A DNA stretch of 64,000 nt from Pseudoalteromonas rubra. GTDB taxonomy: Bacteria; Pseudomonadota; Gammaproteobacteria; Enterobacterales; Alteromonadaceae. This document shows, in pieces, positions 47,745 through 56,598 of the stretch. The stretch is from contig NZ_CP045429.1 in the NCBI RefSeq assembly GCF_005886805.2, positions 2,326,501-2,390,500 of the forward strand, in the 5' to 3' direction. Under the pieces are notes generated by a model, which saw nothing but the letters and a program-made list of their open reading frames with translations, searched no databases and had not been told where the DNA came from. Position 1 is the stretch's first letter. Each line of letters opens with the position of its first letter. The position numbers and the translations under genes were made by a program.

Positions 47745-48788
47745 TTAGTTGGCTTCGTAGAACAATTCAGACGTTGCTTTATCTGCGATTGCAGAATTCA
47801 GAGACGCTTCATAAGCTTCGTCTGAGTAATCCTGACGTTTCTCCGGTTGCATGCCCAGCTTTTTAAGCAGGTTCATATCTGCATCGGCTTCCGGGTTCTC
47901 TGTGGTGAGTAGCTTATCGCCGTAGAAAATCGAGTTTGCACCGGCAAAGAAACACATCGACTGCATTTGCTCGTTCATTGCTGTACGACCCGCAGATAAA
48001 CGCACATAGCTGTATGGCATCATAATACGTGCAACCGCAATGGTACGGATAAACTCAAAGTGATCTAAATCTTCAACGTCTTCTAGGGGGGTACCAGCCA
48101 CTTTAACCAACATGTTAATTGGCACACTTTCAGGTTGCTTAGGTAGATTCGCTAGCTGCATAAGCAGACCGTAACGGTCAGAGGCTTGCTCACCCATACC
48201 TACAATCCCGCCCGAACAGACTTTCATACCGGCATCACGGACGTGGTCGAGTGTATCCAGACGGTCCTGATAAGTACGTGTGGTAATGATCTGTTCGTAG
48301 TACTCAGGTGACGTATCCAGGTTGTGATTATAGTAATCTAAGCCTGCTTCTCTGAGCGCATGTGCTTTGTCATTATCGAGTTTACCCAGGGTCATACATG
48401 TTTCAAGGCCCAGTTCTCTAACTTCGCGAACCATCTTTTCAATATAGGGCATATCGCGGTCTTTTGGATCAGACCAGGCTGCGCCCATACAAAAGCGCGT
48501 TGCGCCCTTTTCTTTGGCCACCTTGGCCTGTGCAACCACTTTTTCAACTTCCATCAGGCGTTCACGCTCCAGATCGGTTTTGTAATGGCCCGACTGAGGA
48601 CAATATTTACAATCTTCCGGACAAGCACCTGTTTTGATAGACAAGAGTGTAGAGATCTGTACTTCATTGGGATTAAAGTTTTTTCTGTGGATGCTCGCGG
48701 CATGAAACAACAGATCGTTGAATGGCATTTCAAATAGTGCTTTAACTTCTTTATGCGTCCAATCGTGACGTACTGTGCCCAATTCCAT
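47745..48788 (-). CDS. bioB: Biotin synthase
   Basis: A 347-residue radical SAM enzyme inserting sulfur into dethiobiotin. The 4Fe-4S motif is CPEDCKYC. The conserved N-terminal [19 protein letters not shown] and the [12 protein letters not shown] segment fit E. coli BioB (346 residues). It is the first gene of the minus-strand biotin operon; its promoter overlaps the BirA operator shared with bioA. Confidence 0.97.
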   Translation of the reverse strand: MELGTVRHDWTHKEVKALFEMPFNDLLFHAASIHRKNFNPNEVQISTLLSIKTGACPEDCKYCPQSGHYKTDLERERLMEVEKVVAQAKVAKEKGATRFCMGAAWSDPKDRDMPYIEKMVREVRELGLETCMTLGKLDNDKAHALREAGLDYYNHNLDTSPEYYEQIITTRTYQDRLDTLDHVRDAGMKVCSGGIVGMGEQASDRYGLLMQLANLPKQPESVPINMLVKVAGTPLEDVEDLDHFEFIRTIAVARIMMPYSYVRLSAGRTAMNEQMQSMCFFAGANSIFYGDKLLTTENPEADADMNLLKKLGMQPEKRQDYSDEAYEASLNSAIADKATSELFYEAN

Positions 48789-48847
48789 AATTATTCTCTT
48801 CTTTTGACTGACATTTTTTAGTCAGTTGTTATGACGGTGATTGGCTT

Positions 48848-48875
48848 AGTCTACTTCTTGCTTTACCATTGTCAA
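48848..48875 (-). promoter_or_regulatory. Candidate bioB promoter
   Basis: On the minus strand TTGACA (48875-48870) and TAGACT (48853-48848) are 16 bp apart. The -35 box is embedded in the left half of the BirA operator, so BirA binding would block polymerase. Confidence 0.5.
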
Positions 48876-48902
48876 CACAGACCACTTAAGCAAGGTTTAC
48901 AA
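48869..48902. promoter_or_regulatory. BirA (biotin repressor) operator
   Basis: TTGTCAACA (48869-48877), a 16-bp spacer and GGTTTACAA (48894-48902) match the gammaproteobacterial BirA site (TTGTAAACC, 15-16 bp, GGTTTACAA); the right half is perfect and the left half differs at two positions. The right half touches the bioA start codon and contains its ribosome site; the left half covers the bioB -35 box. Confidence 0.8.
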
Positions 48903-50192
48903 GTGAGTAATAATAACACTATTGATTTAGCCTTTGATAAAACTCATATCTGGCATCCCTATACCTCTATGCTGGATCCGCTGCCCGTTTATCCAGCTAG
49001 TCATACACAAGGTAATCGCATTCATCTGGAGACTGGCGAAGAATTGATTGATGGTATGGCATCCTGGTGGAGCGCTATTCATGGCTATAATCACCCGGAT
49101 ATTGTAACTGCAATCACTGAACAAGCAGGCAAGATGAGTCATGTGATGTTTGGCGGACTCACACATGCTCCCGCAGTTGAACTATGTAAAAAGCTAGTGG
49201 CCATGACTCCTGCGCCACTGAATAAGGTGTTTCTGGCGGACAGCGGTTCAGTCAGTGTTGAGGTGGCAATTAAAATGGCCCTGCAGTACTGGTTAAGCCA
49301 GGGCCATAATCGCAAAACCAAACTTATGACGGCCCAAAAGGGTTATCATGGTGATACCTTTGCCGCGATGAGTGTGTGCGATCCGGTCAATTCCATGCAC
49401 AGTATGTATCAGGGCTTCCTGCCGGAGCATATTTTTGTACCTGCACCATCCGGGCGTTTCAATGAAGGCGCTGTTGAAGAAGAATTACAGCAGCTCGAAG
49501 CGTCATTTGTCGCGCATCACCAGGATGTTGCAGCATTTATCATTGAGCCAATAGTGCAAAATGCTGGTGGTATGAATTTCTACCACCCGGACTACCTCAA
49601 AAAGCTCCGTACACTGTGCGATAAGTATGACGTTTTGCTGATCCTCGACGAAATAGCGACAGGCTTTGGTCGCACCGGAAAGTTATTCGCCTGTGAGCAC
49701 GCCGATATCAGCCCAGATATTCTCTGCCTGGGTAAAGCCCTGACCGGTGGCACTATGACACTATCTGCAACACTTACCACAGATGAGATAGCCGTTGGGA
49801 TCAGCCAGGGCGAAGCCAAAGTACTGATGCACGGCCCTACTTTTATGGGCAACCCACTCGCTTGTGCTGCCGCCAATGCCAGCCTGACACTATTGCAAAG
49901 TAATGTTTGGCAGCAGCACGTTCAGCGTCTGGAACAAAGTTTACGAATGCTTGAGCGTTGCAAAGCACTGGATGCCGTGCAGGATGTCAGAGTACTCGGC
50001 GCGATTGGAGTTGTTGAACTAAATCGCACAATTGACGTGGCAAAAATACAGCGATTCTTTATCGAAAAAGGCTTATGGATCCGCCCGTTTGGCAAACTGA
50101 TCTATCTGATGCCTCCCTATATCACATCGGATGAAGATATTGCATATCTGGCAGAAGGCATCTACCAAGCTATCGAGCAGGACGCATATTAA
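48903..50192 (+). CDS. bioA: Adenosylmethionine-8-amino-7-oxononanoate aminotransferase
   Basis: A 429-residue class III PLP aminotransferase making 7,8-diaminopelargonate, with SAM as amino donor. FDKTHIWHPYTSM at the N-terminus, SWWSAIHGYNHP, LILDEIATGFGRTG and the PLP-lysine segment LCLGKALTGG are diagnostic. GTG 48903 gives the family start and exact E. coli length; upstream frame to 48831 runs through the operator and is rejected. It is divergent from bioBFCD, as in enteric bacteria. Confidence 0.96.
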   Translation: MSNNNTIDLAFDKTHIWHPYTSMLDPLPVYPASHTQGNRIHLETGEELIDGMASWWSAIHGYNHPDIVTAITEQAGKMSHVMFGGLTHAPAVELCKKLVAMTPAPLNKVFLADSGSVSVEVAIKMALQYWLSQGHNRKTKLMTAQKGYHGDTFAAMSVCDPVNSMHSMYQGFLPEHIFVPAPSGRFNEGAVEEELQQLEASFVAHHQDVAAFIIEPIVQNAGGMNFYHPDYLKKLRTLCDKYDVLLILDEIATGFGRTGKLFACEHADISPDILCLGKALTGGTMTLSATLTTDEIAVGISQGEAKVLMHGPTFMGNPLACAAANASLTLLQSNVWQQHVQRLEQSLRMLERCKALDAVQDVRVLGAIGVVELNRTIDVAKIQRFFIEKGLWIRPFGKLIYLMPPYITSDEDIAYLAEGIYQAIEQDAY

Positions 50193-50365
50193 TCAAGACC
50201 TGCACTGCAATAAAGTTCGACAAAAAATGCAAAGTTGGTAATTTTTTTGCCAATTTTGCAATTATTTACGATATTTCATCGATTGTACCTGAAATCATTT
50301 CACGGCTTTGTTAGACTAGGCGACTTTGATTGTAAATTCCGAATAAAGTCGAGAATCGAGCTACT

Positions 50366-51703
50366 ATGCAACAAACCGTCAAATTGCAGCCAGCTGAAGC
50401 TTATCAGCCGCCCCGCTTTACTGTTTATCAACATCGTCAGATTGATAAAATTGAGCAACTTGAAAAACTGCCTGAGCACCTGCGCTTCCAGATGAAGGTG
50501 GTTGCAAACGTTTTCCCTTTCCGCGTTAATAACTATGTTATTGAAGAACTCATTGATTGGGACAAGGTGCCCAATGATCCCGTTTTCCAGCTTACTTTCC
50601 CGCAACGCGGCATGCTGGACGATGAGTCTTATGAAGAAATGGCAGCGCTGCTAAAGCGCGAGCATACCCCAGAAGAAGTCTTCGAGCTGTCTACGAAACT
50701 AAGACAAAAGCTCAACCCGCACCCGGCAGGTCAAATGGATAAAAACGTCCCGACCTTTGACGGAGAGCGAGTAGAAGGTATTCAGCACAAATATAAAGAA
50801 ACCGTGTTGTTCTTCCCAGCACAGGGGCAGTACTGTCACTCTTATTGTACTTTCTGTTTCCGTTGGGCACAGTTCGTAGGTAAAGCAACGCGCTTTAACA
50901 ACAACGACGAAGAGCTGCTGCACAGCTACCTGGAAGAGCATACCGAAGTCACCGATCTTCTAATGACCGGCGGTGACCCTATGGTAATGCGTACAGTAAA
51001 ACTGCGTAAGTACCTAGAAGCGCTGAAAGAGCCGCGCTTTGATCACATTCGTACTATCCGCATTGGTACCAAATCTCTGACTTTCTGGCCATTCCGTTAT
51101 GTCACAGATCCTGACGCACAAGATTTATTGGCACTGCTCAAAGAGCTAGTTGATGCCGGAAAGCATGTGTCAATCATGGCACACGTTAACCACAAGCAAG
51201 AGCTGCGCACCGACATTGCTAAAGAAGCGATTAAGCTGCTGCGCAAAACGGGTGCTCAGATCCGGACTCAGGCCCCGCTACTTAACCACCTTAACACCGA
51301 CCCTGAAATGTGGTCTGAAATGTGGAAAGAGCAAACTCAGATGGGCATGATCCCATATTACATGTTCATTGAGCGTGACACCGGCGCCAAGCGCTACTTT
51401 GAGTTACCGTTGTACAGAACCTGGGAAATTTTCCGTGACGCTTATAAAGAGGTTTCGGGTGTAAGCCGGACGGTACGCGGACCTTCTATGAGTGCGGGTC
51501 CAGGTAAAGTCGAGGTTTCAGGTGTGACTGAAATCAACGGTGAGAAAGTATTCGTGTTGCGTTTCATTCAGGCACGTAACCCGGACTGGGTTCAGAGACC
51601 TTTCTTTGCCAAATATGATGAAGAAGCGACCTGGCTGGACGGCCTCAAGCCGGCATTTGGCGAGGATAAGTTCTTCTGGCAAGACGAATACGACGCCATG
51701 TAA
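50366..51703 (+). CDS. kamA: Lysine 2,3-aminomutase family radical SAM enzyme
   Basis: A 445-residue protein with the radical SAM cluster motif CHSYCTFC (Cys157, Cys161, Cys164) followed by FRWAQF, and the substrate region LMTGGDPMVMRT. It contains IRTQAPLLNHLN and IPYYMFIERDTGA, typical of KamA. The enzyme would convert L-lysine to beta-lysine with PLP. It is longer than EpmB (about 340 residues), which argues against an EF-P modification role. A glutamate aminomutase cannot be excluded. It is a single-gene unit with its own terminator. Confidence 0.82.
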   Translation: MQQTVKLQPAEAYQPPRFTVYQHRQIDKIEQLEKLPEHLRFQMKVVANVFPFRVNNYVIEELIDWDKVPNDPVFQLTFPQRGMLDDESYEEMAALLKREHTPEEVFELSTKLRQKLNPHPAGQMDKNVPTFDGERVEGIQHKYKETVLFFPAQGQYCHSYCTFCFRWAQFVGKATRFNNNDEELLHSYLEEHTEVTDLLMTGGDPMVMRTVKLRKYLEALKEPRFDHIRTIRIGTKSLTFWPFRYVTDPDAQDLLALLKELVDAGKHVSIMAHVNHKQELRTDIAKEAIKLLRKTGAQIRTQAPLLNHLNTDPEMWSEMWKEQTQMGMIPYYMFIERDTGAKRYFELPLYRTWEIFRDAYKEVSGVSRTVRGPSMSAGPGKVEVSGVTEINGEKVFVLRFIQARNPDWVQRPFFAKYDEEATWLDGLKPAFGEDKFFWQDEYDAM

Positions 51704-51719
51704 GGCATTAATGCATAAG

Positions 51720-51745
51720 AAAGCCGACATTCACGTCGGCTTTTT
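51720..51745 (+). terminator. Intrinsic terminator of kamA
   Basis: A 9-bp stem (AAAGCCGAC with GTCGGCTTT) around ATTCAC, followed by a T-rich tract. It may also serve the convergent P-loop gene. Confidence 0.85.
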
Positions 51746-51772
51746 CTTTATTTGATAACCCACTGTTTTTGG

Positions 51773-52207
51773 TTACCATTCGAACATATACGCCATTTTG
51801 CTAATAGTTCTCAGAGCGACGCCATGTGTGTTGCGTTTAGCATATAAATGCTGCATCGACTTATCTTTGACTTCGCCAACAATCACTTCTTTGACCTGAT
51901 ACCCCATCGCCTGTGCAGCACTGGCATAGGCCACAAACTCCCAGCGTTTGATATTAGGGTTATCAGCTATCACCAGCGGGATCCCCTCAGCCAGCGCATT
52001 GATAAAGCGTGCCAGGTTCAGATTATGATATTCCGGTAACCTGAACTTCTCAAAATGGTACTCGCCTTGCTCATTATGAAAGTAATCATCTGTTGCACAA
52101 ATGACAAATTGCGTCTCGTCACCCGCCACCAGCTCGTCAGCCAGCGCATAGGCGTAATGTGTTTTCCCAGAGCCAGGTAATCCCCGTAATATAAATGCCT
52201 GTTTCAT
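51773..52207 (-). CDS. P-loop NTPase / kinase-like protein
   Basis: A 144-residue protein with Walker A FILRGLPGSGKTHYAYAL near the N-terminus, then VICATDDYFHNEQGEYHF and the IPLVIADNPNIKRWEFVAYA segment. This pattern matches the small P-loop kinases related to eukaryotic N4BP2L1. The substrate is unknown. It is not accompanied by an antitoxin-like gene, so a zeta-toxin role is not supported. Confidence 0.7.
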   Translation of the reverse strand: MKQAFILRGLPGSGKTHYAYALADELVAGDETQFVICATDDYFHNEQGEYHFEKFRLPEYHNLNLARFINALAEGIPLVIADNPNIKRWEFVAYASAAQAMGYQVKEVIVGEVKDKSMQHLYAKRNTHGVALRTISKMAYMFEW

Positions 52208-52357
52208 CTATTGAACGACTTATATCCAGTTTTTCTTAGTAGTAGAGTGACATAATGCCATAATTTTCGCATTTAAGTAATTCATCGAGTACCTGCAAGC
52301 TGTTTTTTAGTATCGAATCACCAAACTACTCTCTATCTCCAGGAAGGAACAGATCAA

Positions 52358-52471
52358 ATGGTCAATTATCGAGCTCACATCCCCTGTCAGTTGCCATTGG
52401 GTGTAAAAAAGCCCAAAGAAATTGCCTTACTCTGGCATTTGATGGTTTTTTTATGTGTCTATCGCAGGTAA
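52358..52471 (+). CDS. Possible small ORF upstream of asnS
   Basis: A 37-codon frame starting MVNYRAHIPCQLPLG with a hydrophobic second half (IALLWHLMVFLCVY). It is preceded by a strong AGGAAGGA ribosome site about 9 nt upstream. It ends 97 bp before asnS. It contains one Asn codon, so an asparagine attenuator is not suggested. It could be a small membrane peptide; existence is uncertain. Confidence 0.35.
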   Translation: MVNYRAHIPCQLPLGVKKPKEIALLWHLMVFLCVYRR

Positions 52472-52568
52472 GATACGACATAGCTGACTGCGCAAAAAGC
52501 GTGGTCATGGCAGTGAGTTAAACAACACACGCAACAGACTAATTATAAATAATCATTTTGGAGTAAAG

Positions 52569-53966
52569 ATGAGCCACACAGCGATAACGGAGCTACTAGC
52601 AGGCACCGTTGCGGTAGACAGCCAGGTTACTGTAAAAGGCTGGATCCGTACACGACGCGATTCAAAAGCAGGTATTTCATTCCTAGCCGTCCATGACGGT
52701 TCTTGTTTCGATCCTATTCAAGCCGTAGTCCCTAATTCGCTTAATAATTATGAAGAAGTGACTCGTCTTACCGCAGGCTGCTCTGTAGCCGTTACCGGCG
52801 TTCTGGTTGCCTCTGAAGGTCAGGGTCAGGCATTTGAAATTCAGGCTAACAAGGTCGAAGTACTGGGCTGGGTTGAAAATCCGGATACCTATCCAATGGC
52901 CGCTAAGCGTCACAGTATCGAGTATCTTCGTGAGCATGCTCACCTGCGTCCGCGCACTAACGTAATTGGTGCGGTTACCCGTGTTCGTAACTGCCTGTCA
53001 CAGGCTATCCACCGATTCTTCCACGAGCGTGGCTACATGTGGATCAGTACGCCTATCATTACGGCAAGTGACTGTGAAGGTGCTGGTGAAATGTTCCGTG
53101 TTTCTACACTGGATATGCAAAATCTGCCACGTACAGATAAAGGTGACATCGATTACAGCGAAGATTTCTTCGGTAAAGAAGCCTTTTTGACTGTATCTGG
53201 TCAGCTAAACGGTGAAACCTATGCCAGCGCAATGTCAAAGATTTATACTTTTGGCCCAACATTCCGTGCTGAAAACTCCAATACATCACGCCACCTGGCT
53301 GAGTTCTGGATGGTTGAGCCAGAAGTTGCTTTTGCCGATCTGGACGACATCGCCGCCCTTGCTGAAGATATGCTGAAATATGCCTTTAAGGCCGTATTGG
53401 ATGAGCGCCGTGATGACATGGAGTTCTTTGCCCAGCGTATCGAAAAGCAGGCTATCACGCGTCTTGAGTCATTTATCGACAAAGACTTTGCACAGGTTGA
53501 CTATACCGATGCTATCGAGATCCTGAAAAACTGTGGTAAGAAGTTTGAATTCCCGGTTGACTGGGGCGTCGATCTGCAATCAGAGCACGAACGTTACCTG
53601 GCTGAAGAACACTTTAATGCGCCAGTCGTTATCAAGAACTACCCGCGTGATATTAAAGCCTTCTACATGCGTCAGAATGAAGACGGAAAAACCGTTGCGG
53701 CGATGGACGTTGTAGCACCGGGTATTGGCGAAATCATTGGTGGTTCTCAGCGTGAAGAGCGCCTTGATGTTCTGGATCAGCGCCTTGAAGAAATGGGTCT
53801 GGATAAAGAGGATTACAGCTGGTACCGCGACCTGCGTAAATACGGCACTGTGCCACACTCGGGCTTTGGTCTAGGTTTTGAGCGTTTAGTTGCTTACGTA
53901 ACGGGTATGGGCAACGTCCGTGACGTTATCGCCTTCCCGCGCACAAAAGGCAGTGCAACCTACTAA
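52569..53966 (+). CDS. asnS: Asparaginyl-tRNA synthetase
   Basis: A 465-residue class IIb synthetase charging tRNA-Asn. The N-terminal OB fold ([16 protein letters not shown]) binds the anticodon. Motif 2 is seen in [20 protein letters not shown] and motif 3 in [15 protein letters not shown]. Length matches E. coli AsnS (466). GGAG precedes the ATG. A terminator follows directly. Confidence 0.97.
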   Translation: MSHTAITELLAGTVAVDSQVTVKGWIRTRRDSKAGISFLAVHDGSCFDPIQAVVPNSLNNYEEVTRLTAGCSVAVTGVLVASEGQGQAFEIQANKVEVLGWVENPDTYPMAAKRHSIEYLREHAHLRPRTNVIGAVTRVRNCLSQAIHRFFHERGYMWISTPIITASDCEGAGEMFRVSTLDMQNLPRTDKGDIDYSEDFFGKEAFLTVSGQLNGETYASAMSKIYTFGPTFRAENSNTSRHLAEFWMVEPEVAFADLDDIAALAEDMLKYAFKAVLDERRDDMEFFAQRIEKQAITRLESFIDKDFAQVDYTDAIEILKNCGKKFEFPVDWGVDLQSEHERYLAEEHFNAPVVIKNYPRDIKAFYMRQNEDGKTVAAMDVVAPGIGEIIGGSQREERLDVLDQRLEEMGLDKEDYSWYRDLRKYGTVPHSGFGLGFERLVAYVTGMGNVRDVIAFPRTKGSATY

Positions 53967-53980
53967 TCTTATTGAGTGTT

Positions 53981-54005
53981 AAAAAGCCCCTTTCGGGGCT
54001 TTTTT
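53981..54005. terminator. Bidirectional terminator between asnS and the chitinase gene
   Basis: A 10-bp perfect stem (AAAAAGCCCC with GGGGCTTTTT, TTTC loop) with A and T tracts on both sides can end transcription from asnS and from the convergent GH18 gene. Confidence 0.9.
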
Positions 54006-54019
54006 ATGTAAGCTGAACC

Positions 54020-55240
54020 TTATCGGGCTGCCACATAATTCTGACATGTACCCAATTCAGTATATCTGTGTGCATGACCTTCAGTCATAGGTGCAACACC
54101 ATGTAATGGACCACCATTGACACGCCAGTTTTTCCCTTCAAAACTTACAACATCCCCTGTTTGGTAAACACTGGGGTATGGTTGCCAGGCGTCACTACAA
54201 GGCTGACACTTAGGTAGCACCTCACCAATGGCATCTAACAACTTATTCTTGTCACCGCGTGCGTCCTGATGGAGTTCCCAGATAAAAATGCCAGGATAGC
54301 CATTGTCGGCAACAAATTGCGACTTTGTGCGAACCAATTCAGGGGTTTCCCAAAAGTGCAGATAATTATCCAGTTCATAAAAGCCCGCGTTGTAGTCCAC
54401 ACCTAACCCATCAACAAAGGTCTCTACAATCTCACGCGCTGTGTACGTCGTCATCGGGCCACTCATCCCATCTGGGAATGATTTGTTATAAAAAGGGATC
54501 CCCAGGCTGGTTTTACTCACGTCGTACTTAGTGATCATGCTCTGGCTCCATTGCGCAGGATTTACCAGGCCATCATGGATATACGACCAGGCTGCATGAT
54601 GGTTTTTCGGTGAGCCACCCCAGCCTCCAGTGTAGTCGTAGGCCATAAAGCGAATGTAATCGGCATGGTCATCCAGATCTGGATGAAAGTTAATGCCTGA
54701 CCAGCCACCGGCCTGAACATCTACGCTCACTTCAAGATGTGCGGGTAATGAGGCTCTGAGGTCTTTGACCAGATTTAGCAAATAACCACTCTCTACCGGG
54801 TTTGGCTGATTGTAGGTACTCCAGTCTTCCCAGTCGACATCAATACCGTCCAGGTTGTGCAGCTCAGCGTAAGCAACCAGATTTTTTACCAGATTCGCTC
54901 GCGCCTGTTCGTCCATCGACAGGAAATCAACTCCGGCACCGCCGACTGAAATCATGACACCGGTATTGTTAGCGTGCGCGTGTGCCACAATGTCATCAAT
55001 ATAGCGGTCGGCCTCAAGCGTGTTTAGCGTGCCATCGGCGTTGGGATAGGCAAATGCCACTATAATATGAGTGAGTTTATCGGTGGCCAGATCCTGAACA
55101 TCCAGCTGACCGCCCGCAGGGTAATCCCAGGTGGAGTAAAAGCCTTCCACCCTTGGGCAAAATGAATCTTGTGCCCAGGCCGCCTGCATTGACAGACCAG
55201 ATATAGCCACAGCTAACGTTAGACAGGTTTTCTTAAACAT
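54020..55240 (-). CDS. Secreted GH18 chitinase
   Basis: A 406-residue exported glycoside hydrolase. The signal peptide covers about residues 1-24 (ending AWA). The GH18 catalytic barrel has the signature LDGIDVDWEDWS with catalytic Glu, plus ISVGGAG (strand 3), RFMAYDYTGGWGG and the strand-8 Trp in IFIWELHQD. The last 55 or so residues (WQPYPSVYQTGDVVSFEGKN then WR) look like a chitin-binding CBM5/12-type module. ATG 55240 has GGAG 7 nt upstream; 55252 is less likely. It would release chitooligosaccharides. Confidence 0.92.
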   Translation of the reverse strand: MFKKTCLTLAVAISGLSMQAAWAQDSFCPRVEGFYSTWDYPAGGQLDVQDLATDKLTHIIVAFAYPNADGTLNTLEADRYIDDIVAHAHANNTGVMISVGGAGVDFLSMDEQARANLVKNLVAYAELHNLDGIDVDWEDWSTYNQPNPVESGYLLNLVKDLRASLPAHLEVSVDVQAGGWSGINFHPDLDDHADYIRFMAYDYTGGWGGSPKNHHAAWSYIHDGLVNPAQWSQSMITKYDVSKTSLGIPFYNKSFPDGMSGPMTTYTAREIVETFVDGLGVDYNAGFYELDNYLHFWETPELVRTKSQFVADNGYPGIFIWELHQDARGDKNKLLDAIGEVLPKCQPCSDAWQPYPSVYQTGDVVSFEGKNWRVNGGPLHGVAPMTEGHAHRYTELGTCQNYVAAR

Positions 55241-55387
55241 AACGTGCTCCATGTTGTATAAATATTAAACACAACAAATATCACGTTAACAAAAAATTTA
55301 AAAATGAAGATTTATAATAATGCCTTACACCCGGGCGCATACTTATACACATTTTAGTGCGCCCTTGTCAGTGTAATATTCAATAAT

Positions 55388-55969
55388 TCACTTACTCTTT
55401 GAATAGAAGTTCGCAAAAATGTAATCCCGCTCTTTGATACTTTCGTGGCAGCTGGCACACACTTTTTGTATCGCACTATCCGTGCCTTTACCCGCTAGCA
55501 GTACTTTACCTTGCTTATCGAACTGCACATATTCCCAATCACCGTGTGTAGGCGAGTAGCCTGGCTGACGTTTAATCATCATAGTGATTGTCAGAGCTTC
55601 GTGGGGCGACCCCGACTGAGAGGAAAAATTCTCTTTTAAAACAATCGTGCCCGGTGAGTAGGACTTAAAGTTAGGCACAGGCTCTTCTTCGTCTTCATCC
55701 TCATCGTAATCCTGGTAGAGCCGCAAATACTCCAGATAGTTGCTTTCATACACTCTGACATCTTTATTCAGAAACACGACGATAAATTGCTGCCAATGTA
55801 ATCCTGAGTGTTCAAACCCCGTTACGCGTGTCCAGTCTGTACGGTAATCGCTCAACTCAGCCTGATACTGTGGCGGTATTTTAAAGGGGTAAACCCCAAA
55901 TGGATCTGCAATGGCCTGGCCTGATACAGTAATAAGACCAGCCGCCAGCATTAGCAAAACGCGTTTCAT
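55388..55969 (-). CDS. Cytochrome P460 family protein
   Basis: A 193-residue periplasmic c-type cytochrome. The signal peptide spans about 1-21. The P460 fold is seen in SYSPGTIVLKENF, TMMIKRQPGYSPTHGDWEYV, FDKQGKVLLAGKG and the single haem site CASCH followed by KERDYIF. A strongly acidic loop (DEDEDEEE) interrupts the middle. True P460 enzymes oxidise hydroxylamine through a Lys-crosslinked haem; many relatives have other roles. It is third in an operon with a cupredoxin and a di-haem peroxidase. Confidence 0.85.
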   Translation of the reverse strand: MKRVLLMLAAGLITVSGQAIADPFGVYPFKIPPQYQAELSDYRTDWTRVTGFEHSGLHWQQFIVVFLNKDVRVYESNYLEYLRLYQDYDEDEDEEEPVPNFKSYSPGTIVLKENFSSQSGSPHEALTITMMIKRQPGYSPTHGDWEYVQFDKQGKVLLAGKGTDSAIQKVCASCHESIKERDYIFANFYSKSK

Positions 55970-55979
55970 ACGCTGCGCC

Positions 55980-56585
55980 TTATTTTAAAGTTAGACTTAA
56001 ATTGGCTCTGAGTTTTCCCTTGTACATTACTTCTACCGACTTTGCTTCTCCGGCTGAAAGCGTAACCTCGACCGGGTCATATTTTGGAATTTGTAACACA
56101 AACGTGCTGGCAGATCCGGCATCTAAGTCGATTTTATAAGTTTTTTGTTTTTTCGTGAAAGGCAGTACCTGATAGGTGTCAGAATTCACGTTGGCAATGT
56201 AACTGCGCATTTTGGGATGGATTTTGCACCCAATGCGAGTCAGTGTGTTTTCTGACCAATCAGCAGACACTTTGGTTGTCTGACCCTGATTCATCAAACC
56301 CACATCAAATTTCACACCTGAATTGGGATCATTGGCAAAAATATTATGTTGAAACTCATCAGAGTTTTTAAAGGTGATCTCACCATTTTTACCCACCACA
56401 ACCACTTTTTTGTCGAACACCTTATTCGCCTGGTCTAGTTCAGCAGCCTTAGGCCCTGCCCCGTTTTTCGCATACAAAATGCCTGCAAAAGGCGGCTTTT
56501 TAACGAAAGTAAGTTCACCGGTTAGTGTGGCAGCCTGTGCATTAAAAACCATGCACAGGCCCAGCGCTAGCATACGTTTAATCAT
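55980..56585 (-). CDS. Cupredoxin-like (plastocyanin-type) copper protein
   Basis: A 201-residue exported protein with signal peptide (about 1-18, ending AQA). The type 1 copper ligands appear as His in DEFQHNIFA and Cys, His, Met in IGCKIHPKM, the order H-C-H-M of blue copper proteins. The 'plastocyanin-like' family with GAGPKAAE and QHNIFANDP is often encoded next to MauG-type peroxidases. It would shuttle electrons in the periplasm between the partner cytochromes. A C-terminal beta extension of about 60 residues is unassigned. Confidence 0.82.
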   Translation of the reverse strand: MIKRMLALGLCMVFNAQAATLTGELTFVKKPPFAGILYAKNGAGPKAAELDQANKVFDKKVVVVGKNGEITFKNSDEFQHNIFANDPNSGVKFDVGLMNQGQTTKVSADWSENTLTRIGCKIHPKMRSYIANVNSDTYQVLPFTKKQKTYKIDLDAGSASTFVLQIPKYDPVEVTLSAGEAKSVEVMYKGKLRANLSLTLK

Positions 56586-56598
56586 GGTGTTTTTTCCT

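Noticed and set aside
48831..48902. Upstream extension of bioA
   Set aside because: It translates the promoter and BirA operator; the GTG at 48903 gives the exact family length and N-terminus.
51773..52207. Zeta-toxin or toxin-antitoxin module
   Set aside because: The P-loop protein lacks a neighbouring antitoxin gene, and its motifs fit the N4BP2L1-like kinases better.
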